This document shows, piece after piece, positions 14,535 through 21,929 of a DNA stretch of 37,261 bases. The notes beneath the pieces are model-generated. The model saw nothing but the letters and a program-made list of their open reading frames with translations, made no database searches and was not told the origin of the DNA. Every line of letters begins with the position of its first letter. Position 1 is the first letter of the stretch. Both the position numbers and the translations under genes were made by a program. This DNA comes from Bacteroidia bacterium. Its GTDB lineage: Bacteria > Bacteroidota > Bacteroidia > JANWJV01. The stretch spans positions 1-37,261 of the forward strand of contig JANWJV010000138.1 in assembly GCA_025451785.1 (NCBI GenBank), in the 5' to 3' direction.

Positions 14535-16124
14535 TTATTTAAGACTGATCTTTATAGGAAGGCTGTATTGAACCGGTACAGGTTTGCCCATCTGTTTACC
14601 AGGCGCCCACTTAGGCATCAGCTTCACTACACGCAGTGCTTCCTGGTCGAGGAGCGGTGCCCCGGATATTCCTCTAAGGACCTTCGCGTCGCTGATAGTG
14701 CCTTCTTTGCCAACCACAAAAGTTACATATACGGAACCGCTGAAACCTTTGTCCTTATACTCTTCGGGATATTTGAAGTTGCTTGCGATGAACTTCGTCA
14801 TCTCTGTGTCACCACCAGGGTAAGTTGGCATTTGTTCCACAATGGTATAGATCTCTTCCACTTTGGCGTCTTTCACAGCGGTGGACTCATCGTCGAGCAT
14901 GATCATGTCACCCTTGCCTTCGTTGGTAGTGGTGTTGGTCTTCATTGTCTCCGCCGATTCTCCGCTGGTCTTGGGAGCAGCGCTGCTCTTTCCTTTCTTG
15001 TATTCAGGAGCATAGCTCTTGTTCTCGAACTTCGAACGGCTCTTTTTGCCACTTGAATAATAAGTGTCGCGGCTTTCGGTCTCCTGTGCTTTCTTGTCCT
15101 TGGCAGGTTCCGGTTGTTTGGTGCTTGTTGTGCTTGTGCCTGCTGAAGTAGCACCGGTACCGCTTGCGTTACTGTAGGTGGTTACAGAGGACGGTTTTTC
15201 AGCTTTTTTCGCGGCGTCTTCCTTTCTTGCTTTTTCAGCGTCTTGCTTTTTCCTTTCATCGGCATTGGCAGCCTTAGAGAGTTTATCAGCTTCTGACTTT
15301 TCGAGCAGCTGTTTATTGTTACTAGAAAGAACAGCCCTTTGCTGCATTTCGCTTTCCTTGTTCTTTAATTCATCCTTTTTTTGCAGGTCTTCGCGAGCAG
15401 CATTGGCATCCCTGTCGGTAGCTTTACTGTTGTCAACACCAAAGCTAAGTCCGCCACCTGTAGTTTCTTTTCCGGGTTTATTTCCAAGGGTGCCTGAAGG
15501 AGCGGTAGAGTTAACAACAGGCTCCTGTTCTGCGGCTACCATGTCGTTAGCTTCTCCCTTGGCGACCTCTTCCTGTACAGGCGGTGCTTCATCGGGTTTC
15601 GCATTGCTTTGGATCTTGGACACTAAGCCTGAGTTTCTTGTCGCTGCCTCAATGCTGTCCATATCTGCGGGAGGAGGAGGGGGAGGAGGAGCTTCGGTAG
15701 CATTGTTCTCACTTGATGTAACCGGCATGATCTGGTCGGCCATCATCTTTTCTTTACTGCTCACGCTCATCATATCGTTAAGGAAGAAAACGGAAACAAC
15801 CAGTACGGTAACCGCGGCGGCGATGGCCAGCTGCACACGGTAATCCATACGGATGAGCTTACCTGCTTTCTTTTCTATTATCTTTTCTTGCTGGTTCTGG
15901 CCGAAGGTCTCTTTAACCAACGCGGCGGTTGAAGCAATGCGGCGGCGGTTCTTTACCATCTCCAGCCCTTCCATAGCGTCGGAGCACATGTCACAGCCCA
16001 GTAGATGCTTCTCCACATGGTGGCGCTCCTTCACGGGGAGCTTATGATCGATATAATCGAACATCTGCTTCTCCGTTAAGCATTCGGAATCAGAAAAAAG
16101 GTGCCTATGGATGTGTTCGCTCAT
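14535..16124 (-). CDS. anti-sigma-type zinc-finger protein fused to a TonB C-terminal domain
   Basis: This 529-residue protein begins with a cytoplasmic zinc-finger anti-sigma-like segment: HHVEKHLLGCDMC, giving His40, Cys44 and Cys47. One membrane helix follows at about 98-115. Next come a proline run near 140 and a long Lys/Glu/Ala/Ser-rich linker (about 150-420). The C-terminus (about 435-529) is a TonB_C domain: PTYPGGDTEM, GSVYVTFVVGKEGTI, DQEALRVVKLMPKWAPGKQ and PVPVQYSLPIKI. The start codon overlaps the ECF sigma stop (ATGA 16121-16124). The architecture implies that the zinc finger holds the sigma factor at the inner membrane while the TonB domain reaches across the periplasm, possibly to an outer-membrane receptor. 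Anti-sigma activity is inferred from the motif and the operon. Confidence 0.85.
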   Translation of the reverse strand: MSEHIHRHLFSDSECLTEKQMFDYIDHKLPVKERHHVEKHLLGCDMCSDAMEGLEMVKNRRRIASTAALVKETFGQNQQEKIIEKKAGKLIRMDYRVQLAIAAAVTVLVVSVFFLNDMMSVSSKEKMMADQIMPVTSSENNATEAPPPPPPPADMDSIEAATRNSGLVSKIQSNAKPDEAPPVQEEVAKGEANDMVAAEQEPVVNSTAPSGTLGNKPGKETTGGGLSFGVDNSKATDRDANAAREDLQKKDELKNKESEMQQRAVLSSNNKQLLEKSEADKLSKAANADERKKQDAEKARKEDAAKKAEKPSSVTTYSNASGTGATSAGTSTTSTKQPEPAKDKKAQETESRDTYYSSGKKSRSKFENKSYAPEYKKGKSSAAPKTSGESAETMKTNTTTNEGKGDMIMLDDESTAVKDAKVEEIYTIVEQMPTYPGGDTEMTKFIASNFKYPEEYKDKGFSGSVYVTFVVGKEGTISDAKVLRGISGAPLLDQEALRVVKLMPKWAPGKQMGKPVPVQYSLPIKISLK

Positions 16125-16696
16125 TGTTGTTTAGTAAGGAAGATCTTCAAGTTTCGTTTCCCGTTCTGTATATAGCTCTTTACCTCGTTCATTGAATACC
16201 CGGTGCTTTGCGCGATCTCCTGGTAGCATTTTTCATGAAGGTAAAAAAGTTCTACGCATATCTTTTGTTCTTCTTTTAATTGCTGTATGCCTTGTTCGAG
16301 GTTGTTCAGCAGTACTTCTTTTTTGTCTTTTTCACTAGTCAGATGCAGCTCATCGCCGGATTCCATAAGCACTAAGGAATCTTTTTTTAGCTCGGTCTTC
16401 TTTTTTAGTTCCGATTGCCTGGAGCGCAGAAACATTAAACAGTGGTTTTTGGCGACGGAATGCAGCCATCCCTTGAACTGGGCTATTTCATGCTTTTTGA
16501 GGTCAGTAAGCAGCTTTTCGAAGATATGCATCAGCGCGTCCTGGCTCTCATCCTCGTCCTTCAGGTATTTCATGCAAACACCAAACACCAGGTGGGTATA
16601 ACGCTCGAAAAGCACACCAACGCAGGTATTGTCGCCGGTTTGCTTGTATTTCAGCACCAGTTCATTGTCCTGCAGCGAATTTAAGGGTGATTCCAC
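16121..16696 (-). CDS. ECF-type RNA polymerase sigma factor
   Basis: A sigma-70 region 2 (ELVLKYKQTGDN, LFERYTHLVFGVCMKYL, SQDALMHIFEKL, FKGWLHSVAKNHCL) is followed by region 4 (LKEEQKICVELFYLHEKCY, EIAQSTGYSMNEVKSYIQNGKRNL). That is the whole of an ECF sigma factor. The frame extends to GTG 16735, but a perfect -7 element (16717-16724) lies inside that extension. I therefore prefer GTG 16694-16696, which gives about 191 residues starting VESPLNSLQDNE. The gene overlaps the anti-sigma/TonB gene by 4 bp. Autoregulation by its own product cannot be judged; the visible promoter looks like the primary-sigma type. Confidence 0.9.
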   Translation of the reverse strand: MESPLNSLQDNELVLKYKQTGDNTCVGVLFERYTHLVFGVCMKYLKDEDESQDALMHIFEKLLTDLKKHEIAQFKGWLHSVAKNHCLMFLRSRQSELKKKTELKKDSLVLMESGDELHLTSEKDKKEVLLNNLEQGIQQLKEEQKICVELFYLHEKCYQEIAQSTGYSMNEVKSYIQNGKRNLKIFLTKQQ

Positions 16697-16716
16697 CGGG
16701 AGGTTTTTACTCAAAG

Positions 16717-16749
16717 CAAAGTTAGGAAATTCCACAACTATCCTGCCAA
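16717..16749 (-). promoter_or_regulatory. promoter of the sigma / anti-sigma-TonB operon
   Basis: On the minus strand TTG (16749-16747) and TAACTTTG (16724-16717) are 22 nt apart, within the spacing accepted for Bacteroidota. The predicted start near 16710 leaves about 14 nt of leader before GTG 16696 and excludes GTG 16735. The 13-base string CAAAGCAAAGTTA (plus strand) also occurs at the ATPase promoter (32755-32767). Confidence 0.65.
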
Positions 16750-16771
16750 CGCTTCATTCGTGGAATTATTT

Positions 16772-16779
16772 TAATTTTG
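16772..16779 (+). promoter_or_regulatory. -7 promoter element of the phosphohexomutase operon
   Basis: TAATTTTG is a perfect TAnnTTTG match, ending 18 nt before the ATG at 16798. It is divergent from the sigma promoter, about 48 bp apart. No convincing -33 element is visible. Confidence 0.6.
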
Positions 16780-16797
16780 TTGTCCTTAATAAATGCT

Positions 16798-18204
16798 ATG
16801 AGCAAGATCAAGTTCGGGACCGATGGCTGGAGAGCCATTATCGCAAAAGATTTCACTGTTGAGAACGTAGCCCGTGTTACCGATGGTGTAATTGCCTGGC
16901 TGAAGCAAACAAAGGAACCTCACTCAGTAGTGGTTGGCCACGATTGCCGTTTTGCTGGTGAGCTGTTCGCCGAAACAGTAGCGAAACTCCTCGCCAACTC
17001 GGGCATCAAAGTATATCTCGCCAAAGGTTATGTGTCCACTCCTATGATCTCGCTTGGCACTTTACGTAAGAAGGCCAGCCTTGGCATCATTATTACCGCC
17101 AGTCACAACCCTCCTTCTTATAATGGATATAAACTGAAGGGCCATTTCGGTGGACCCTTGCTTCCTGAAAAAGTTCAGGAGATAGAAGATCTTATACCGG
17201 TAAAGCCTGCAACTGATGCCGAAAAGCTCAGTCTCAAGGACCTTGCTGATAAAAAGCTGGTGGAATATGTGGACCTGGAAGGAATGTACTGTGAGCATGT
17301 GGAGAAGAGCTTTGACCTTGCTGCTATCAGGAACTCAGGATTGAAGTTTGGCTACGACGCTATGTACGGAGCGGGCCAGAATGTGATCCGCCGCTTACTT
17401 CCCGAAACTACCATGCTGCATTGCGAGAACAATCCCGGTTTTATGGGACAAGCTCCTGAGCCCATCCATAAGAACCTGCTCGAATTTTCGGAACTTATCC
17501 GTAAGTCAGGAAAGATCGATTGCGGCCTGGCCACCGACGGCGATGCTGACAGGATAGGACTGTATGACAGTAAGGGAAATTTTATTGACTCACATCATTT
17601 AATACTCTTACTTATTAAATACCTGGTGGAGCAGAAAAAATACAGTGGTAAAGTGGTCACTGCCTTTTCGGTGACACCGCGCGTAAAAAAGATGTGCCAG
17701 CACTTTAAGTTGGAGGAGCAGGTGGTAAAGATCGGGTTCAAATACATTGCCGGTATCATGATCGCCGAAGATGTGCTGCTTGGTGGTGAAGAAAGTGGAG
17801 GGATCGCCATCAAAGGGCATATCCCTGAGCGTGATGGCATTTGGATGGGGCTCACTATTTGGGAGTACATGGCAAAGTCGGGCAAATCGCTTGATGAGCT
17901 TATTAAAGAGGTATACGCCATTACCGGAACGTTTTCCTTCGAGCGTTCAGACCTTCATCTTACTGAGGAAGTGAAGAACAAGATCGTAGAGAACTGCAGC
18001 AAGTCGGCCTACAGTGCTTTTGGTAACTACAAAGTGCAGCGATTGGAGACTATCGATGGCTGGAAGTATTTTTTCAGCGATTCCGAATGGCTGATGATCC
18101 GCGCTTCGGGAACAGAGCCAGTGCTGAGGACCTACGCTGAGGCGGCAACGCGCGAAGAGGCTTTCGCTATCCTGAAGGCCGCGGAACAAACTCTGTTGTC
18201 CTGA
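16798..18204 (+). CDS. phosphoglucomutase/phosphomannomutase family protein
   Basis: This 468-residue alpha-D-phosphohexomutase has all four family motifs. The phosphoserine loop TASHNPPSYNG has Ser102. The metal loop DGDADR has Asp247, Asp249 and Asp251. The sugar-binding GEESGG is at about 330-335, and the phosphate-binding RASGTEPVLRTY is near the end. It interconverts hexose 1- and 6-phosphates, feeding nucleotide-sugar and polysaccharide synthesis; whether glucose, mannose or glucosamine phosphate is preferred cannot be told. The ATG at 16798 (MSKIKFGTDGWR) is the family's usual start; a TTG 21 bp upstream lies in the promoter element. The TGA overlaps the next ATG by 1 bp. Confidence 0.93.
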   Translation: MSKIKFGTDGWRAIIAKDFTVENVARVTDGVIAWLKQTKEPHSVVVGHDCRFAGELFAETVAKLLANSGIKVYLAKGYVSTPMISLGTLRKKASLGIIITASHNPPSYNGYKLKGHFGGPLLPEKVQEIEDLIPVKPATDAEKLSLKDLADKKLVEYVDLEGMYCEHVEKSFDLAAIRNSGLKFGYDAMYGAGQNVIRRLLPETTMLHCENNPGFMGQAPEPIHKNLLEFSELIRKSGKIDCGLATDGDADRIGLYDSKGNFIDSHHLILLLIKYLVEQKKYSGKVVTAFSVTPRVKKMCQHFKLEEQVVKIGFKYIAGIMIAEDVLLGGEESGGIAIKGHIPERDGIWMGLTIWEYMAKSGKSLDELIKEVYAITGTFSFERSDLHLTEEVKNKIVENCSKSAYSAFGNYKVQRLETIDGWKYFFSDSEWLMIRASGTEPVLRTYAEAATREEAFAILKAAEQTLLS

Positions 18205-19124
18205 TGAGTATTCGTTACTTATCACTCGCTCTCACACTCACACTCACGCTGCATTCGTTTTCTCAGGACTCAAGTTCTTTCTTTGATCCTGCACCCGCAT
18301 TCAATAAACAGCGCTTCACCGCTGTTGTAATTTCCGAAGCGGCTCTTGGTGCCGGTTCATTGGTTGGTCTCAATGAATTATGGTATAAGGATTATCCCCG
18401 CTCTTCTTTTCATTCGTTCAATGACAATGCTGAATGGTTGCAAATGGACAAGGCAGGTCACGTGGTAACTTCCTATACTTTAGGAAAGCTGGGCATCGAC
18501 TTGCTGAAGTGGAGCGGTGTTGAGAGGAAGAAGGCTGTCTTGTACGGCGGCCTGTTGGGAACTATTTACCAGGGCGGCGTAGAGGTGCTCGACGGCTTTT
18601 CTGCAGGCTGGGGTTTTTCGTGGGGCGACTTTGCCGCCAATACAACAGGCGGCTTGCTGGCAACCGGGCAGGAAATGCTTTGGAAGGAGCAGCGTATTGT
18701 CCTCAAGTTCTCTTACCATCCTACCATGTTCCCGGCCTACCGCCCTGAACTGTTAGGGAGTGGAAAGGTGGAAAAGATATTCAAAGATTATAACGGACAA
18801 ACCTACTGGATGAGTTTGAATATTTTTTCCTTTCTGAAAGAGGATACAAAATTCCCGCGCTGGCTCAATTTCGCGTTGGGTTATGGGGCTGAAGGGATGA
18901 CCGGGGGAGAATTCAACCCTCCCTATATCAATGCGGGGGGGAACCAGGTACTATTTGAGCGAAGGCCAAAGATCGTTTTGGCGCTCGATGCCGATCTATC
19001 TAAGATCAAGACCAAATGCGCTTTCCTGCGATCGTTCCTCAATACCTTCGGCTTCATAAAGGTGCCAGCCCCGGCGATGCAGTTCGACAAGACAGGGGGG
19101 ACCTTCAGTTTTATTTATTTCTAA
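18204..19124 (+). CDS. DUF2279 / YfiM-like exported protein
   Basis: This 306-residue protein has a signal peptide (LALTLTLTLHSFSQ, cleavage near residue 20). A membrane-associated core follows with QMDKAGHVVTSYTLGKLG and EVLDGFSAGWGFSWGDFAAN, the pattern of the DUF2279/YfiM family. Conserved Asp and His in DKAGH and Glu and Asp in EVLDG resemble phosphatase-like or membrane enzymes, but no activity is established. The rest is beta-rich and ends in Tyr-Phe, suggesting an outer-membrane region. The start overlaps the phosphohexomutase stop (TGATG), so it is translationally coupled. Odd points: a CTCACA hexamer run in the signal peptide (18231-18248), a G7 tract (18935-18941) and a G6 tract (19095-19100). 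Its stop overlaps the convergent MFS stop. Confidence 0.82.
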   Translation: MSIRYLSLALTLTLTLHSFSQDSSSFFDPAPAFNKQRFTAVVISEAALGAGSLVGLNELWYKDYPRSSFHSFNDNAEWLQMDKAGHVVTSYTLGKLGIDLLKWSGVERKKAVLYGGLLGTIYQGGVEVLDGFSAGWGFSWGDFAANTTGGLLATGQEMLWKEQRIVLKFSYHPTMFPAYRPELLGSGKVEKIFKDYNGQTYWMSLNIFSFLKEDTKFPRWLNFALGYGAEGMTGGEFNPPYINAGGNQVLFERRPKIVLALDADLSKIKTKCAFLRSFLNTFGFIKVPAPAMQFDKTGGTFSFIYF

Positions 19125-20362
19125 TTGATCAACCCTTCGCGCTTGCGCTTGTTGTAATCCACGATGAGCAGGTAATACCAAACCACTCCAACGGTGTATA
19201 GGGCCGCGGTGATAAGAAAAATGTTCACGTAGTCAACTCCTTTATCGCGCAGTTCGCCGAATATGATGGCCGTAAAGAACCAGGAGCCCGACCAGATGGA
19301 AGAGGTGAGTGCGCTTACCATTTCCTGGTTGCGCTTGCCCGAATAGTTCATCACGATCTCAGAGGTCATAGGGCCCGCCAGGTTCATAAGCGGCTGCCTC
19401 AAAAGGAAACAACCTACTGCGATGTATACTGAAATGCTGAGCTCGCTGTAATACTGAGTTGTGGCCATCAGAACAAGCGCGATGATCGCGAATGATTGCG
19501 TGGTAGGGATCGCTATCTGGTATCCTATGTGTTTTTTGATCTTCGGTACGAGCATAGCCCCCAATGCTATGAGGATAGATGCTACGAGATTAGTCGTGGA
19601 AAATTGAAAGGTGCTTAGATGATGCACATTGGAAAAGAAAAGACTGATGAAGGGTATTGTGAAGCCGGCGCCCACGGCAAGCAGCAATGTGGGGATGAGC
19701 GAGCGGATGATCAGCTTCCAGTCGAAATCCTGCAGCCGTGTGTGCTGCTTTGATTCAGGGGGTACCACCTCATTAATGTTGATCCTGGCGACAAAGTAAA
19801 TGCTAATAAAACCCATGATCGTGATGATGTGGAGCAGCACTCTTTCGCTGAACAGGTAGGGGTTGATAAAGCTTAGTATGGCAATGATGCCACTGCTTAC
19901 GATTCCCGAAAGACTCCAGGTGGCATAGCTGAGCGCAATGGCGCCTGTGTGGTTTTCGAGGCGGGAATTTCTAAGTATGTAAGGAATGATGGCTACCTGC
20001 ATGAAGAGGAACGAAGAGCCCCATAACACTTGTGCCGTATAGTTTAGCCATGCGATGTGAGCGTGGACTGCATAAAGTATAAATAATCCGAATGTGGGAA
20101 CGAGAAAGCAGGATATGTAAAAGAAGTTTTTTATTTTTTTTCCTTTAATGTATAGTCCCAGTCCAACCGCAAGAACAAGTACACCAATGAAGCGGTATTT
20201 GGTGTACTGCGCTACCTCTCCGTCAGTATACAGTTCGTTTTTCATGTAGAGGGGGAGAATGGCCATGAAAGATGAATTGATGAGCTGCAGGAAGAACTCA
20301 GCGATGATAACGCTAATTATCGCTTTCTCGATCTTCAGATATTCTCTCAGTATACTGAGCAT
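19121..20362 (-). CDS. MFS-like membrane transporter
   Basis: This 413-residue protein has about 12 hydrophobic segments and short charged loops, including YIKGKKIKNFF in the loop between segments 2 and 3. It fits a major facilitator fold with a weak family signature; I cannot assign a substrate. It starts inside the end of miaA (16-bp overlap, different frame), the last gene of a long minus-strand run that begins at 28558. Its TAG (19121-19123) overlaps the TAA of the convergent DUF2279 gene, leaving no room for a terminator. Confidence 0.8.
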   Translation of the reverse strand: MLSILREYLKIEKAIISVIIAEFFLQLINSSFMAILPLYMKNELYTDGEVAQYTKYRFIGVLVLAVGLGLYIKGKKIKNFFYISCFLVPTFGLFILYAVHAHIAWLNYTAQVLWGSSFLFMQVAIIPYILRNSRLENHTGAIALSYATWSLSGIVSSGIIAILSFINPYLFSERVLLHIITIMGFISIYFVARININEVVPPESKQHTRLQDFDWKLIIRSLIPTLLLAVGAGFTIPFISLFFSNVHHLSTFQFSTTNLVASILIALGAMLVPKIKKHIGYQIAIPTTQSFAIIALVLMATTQYYSELSISVYIAVGCFLLRQPLMNLAGPMTSEIVMNYSGKRNQEMVSALTSSIWSGSWFFTAIIFGELRDKGVDYVNIFLITAALYTVGVVWYYLLIVDYNKRKREGLIN

Positions 20363-21258
20363 TCCTTCCTGATGGTTTGGATGATCTCTTCTTCGTCTTC
20401 CGGCCTGAACCAGCGGATGTCTTTGTCTTTGCGGAACCAGGTAAGCTGGCGTTTGGCATAGCGCCGGGTATTCCTGCGAATAAGTTCAATGGCTTCCTCT
20501 AGCTTGTGTTTGCCTTCGAGGTAAGCGAACAGTTCCTGATATCCCACCGTTTGAAGTGAATTTAGTTCTCGTTGGTGAAAGAAATTTTTTGCTTCCTTCA
20601 GTAAGCCCTCAAGCATCATGCTGTCCACACGCTTGTTGATCCTCTCATAAAGAAGTTCCCTGTCGAGATCGAGACCGATCTTGATAATATTGAAATCACG
20701 AACAACTTTCTTCCCTTTTCTGAACGAGGAATACGGCTTGCCGGTGATCATACAAACCTCGATGGCCCTGATTAGGCGGTGAGGATTAGAAAGGTCGGCC
20801 TTCGTATGCCAGTCAGGGTCCAGCTTCTTGAGCAGTTCAGCGAGGCCTCGAACGCCCTCTCGTTCTAATATGCCTTCCAGTTTTTCACGCACTTCGGGAT
20901 CGGCAGTGGGCAAGGCGTCAAAACCATTGCATACCGCGTTGATGTAAAGCCCGGAGCCTCCGCACATAAAGACAAGGGGATGCTTTTTAAAAAGTTTTCC
21001 GAGCAGCGTAAGTGCGTCCTTCTCGAACATTCCAACGTTATACTCATCGTTCACGTCAAGCGTGTCGACGAAGTGATGTGGTACGCTATTTAATTCTTTT
21101 TCACTGGGTTTAGCGGTACCGATATTCATTCCGCGGAAGAACTGCCTGGAATCGGAGGAGATGATCTCCGACATGAACTGAGATGCAAGGCGAAGGCTAA
21201 GGCTGGTTTTTCCTGAAGCCGTTGGGCCCAGGATCACCACCAGTGTTTTCGATGACAT
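20347..21258 (-). CDS. miaA: tRNA dimethylallyltransferase
   Basis: This 303-residue protein is MiaA, which transfers dimethylallyl from DMAPP to adenosine 37 of tRNAs that read UNN codons. The P-loop GPTASGKT is at residues 11-18, followed by SSDSRQFFRGMNIGTAKP (about 34-51), PHHFVD, CGGSGLY, NPHRLIRAIEV and RRYAKRQLTWFR near the C-terminus. Length and motif order are normal. The ATG overlaps the TAA of the upstream pRiA4b-like gene by 1 bp, and the 3' end overlaps the MFS gene by 16 bp, so all three are probably co-expressed. Confidence 0.97.
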   Translation of the reverse strand: MSSKTLVVILGPTASGKTSLSLRLASQFMSEIISSDSRQFFRGMNIGTAKPSEKELNSVPHHFVDTLDVNDEYNVGMFEKDALTLLGKLFKKHPLVFMCGGSGLYINAVCNGFDALPTADPEVREKLEGILEREGVRGLAELLKKLDPDWHTKADLSNPHRLIRAIEVCMITGKPYSSFRKGKKVVRDFNIIKIGLDLDRELLYERINKRVDSMMLEGLLKEAKNFFHQRELNSLQTVGYQELFAYLEGKHKLEEAIELIRRNTRRYAKRQLTWFRKDKDIRWFRPEDEEEIIQTIRKECSVY

Positions 21259-21878
21259 TAATCTTCTTCGGTATTTTCTCCGCCTTCTTCAAAGGCAGCG
21301 TTGTCGACCTCTCCTGTAAAATCGTCCTCTCCTTCCACGATCGCGTTTTCGCCTTCCGCTCCTTCTTCCACTGCTTCTTCCGCGGTATAGATGGGTTCTT
21401 TCTTTTCCCCTGGTTCTTCTTCTCCTTCTTCATCAGGCGGGGGCGGAGGGAGGTTCGTTTGCTTATACTGCTTAGGCGCATTGCCCATGGTCTTAACACA
21501 GCGGGGGTAGGCTTGTTTATCCTCCTGCAGAATGATCTTGGTAAGTTCTATCCAAAATGTCCAGTTCGTGCCGGGATCCGTAACGTACAGGAATTTCTGG
21601 TGTGGGTCTTCAATGAAAGAAGCGATCTTGCATTTCGACATGAGCCTTGGCGGCTTCTTGCCATCCTCCGTTTCCTCGGGTTTGCGCAGCGCGATCTCAT
21701 CTCCCTTACGCCAAAAATCATCGCTCAGGAAAAAGGAAGCAGGTTTGGAATTATCGAAAGCGATCGCCTGCTGAATTGCGTTGTGAAGGTCTTCGAAGGT
21801 CTGGCCGGCCTTTATCTCAATATCCCGGTAAACTTCTTCGTGGTCTTCGTAGGTGACCCTGAATCTGTATACTGCCAT
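21258..21878 (-). CDS. pRiA4b ORF-3-like domain protein with acidic tail
   Basis: This 206-residue protein has an N-terminal plasmid pRiA4b ORF-3-like domain (about 1-120): FRVTYEDHEEVYRDIEIKAG, TFEDLHNAIQQAIAFDN and DPGTNWTFWIELTKI. The C-terminal 85 residues are a proline run (LPPPPPDEEG) followed by strongly acidic, probably disordered sequence rich in Glu. The domain is common on plasmids and chromosomes and has no established function. It is coupled to miaA by a 1-bp stop/start overlap. The acidic tail could be a protein-binding or nucleic-acid-mimic segment, which is speculation. Confidence 0.78.
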   Translation of the reverse strand: MAVYRFRVTYEDHEEVYRDIEIKAGQTFEDLHNAIQQAIAFDNSKPASFFLSDDFWRKGDEIALRKPEETEDGKKPPRLMSKCKIASFIEDPHQKFLYVTDPGTNWTFWIELTKIILQEDKQAYPRCVKTMGNAPKQYKQTNLPPPPPDEEGEEEPGEKKEPIYTAEEAVEEGAEGENAIVEGEDDFTGEVDNAAFEEGGENTEED

Positions 21879-21929
21879 AAGCCTCTTGTCTGTGAGATTT
21901 CAAGCACTAATTTATTATTTTTTGTTGTG

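Noticed and set aside
16697-16735. GTG 16735 as the sigma factor start
   Set aside because: A perfect -7 element lies inside this extension and the encoded residues do not resemble the family's N-terminus.
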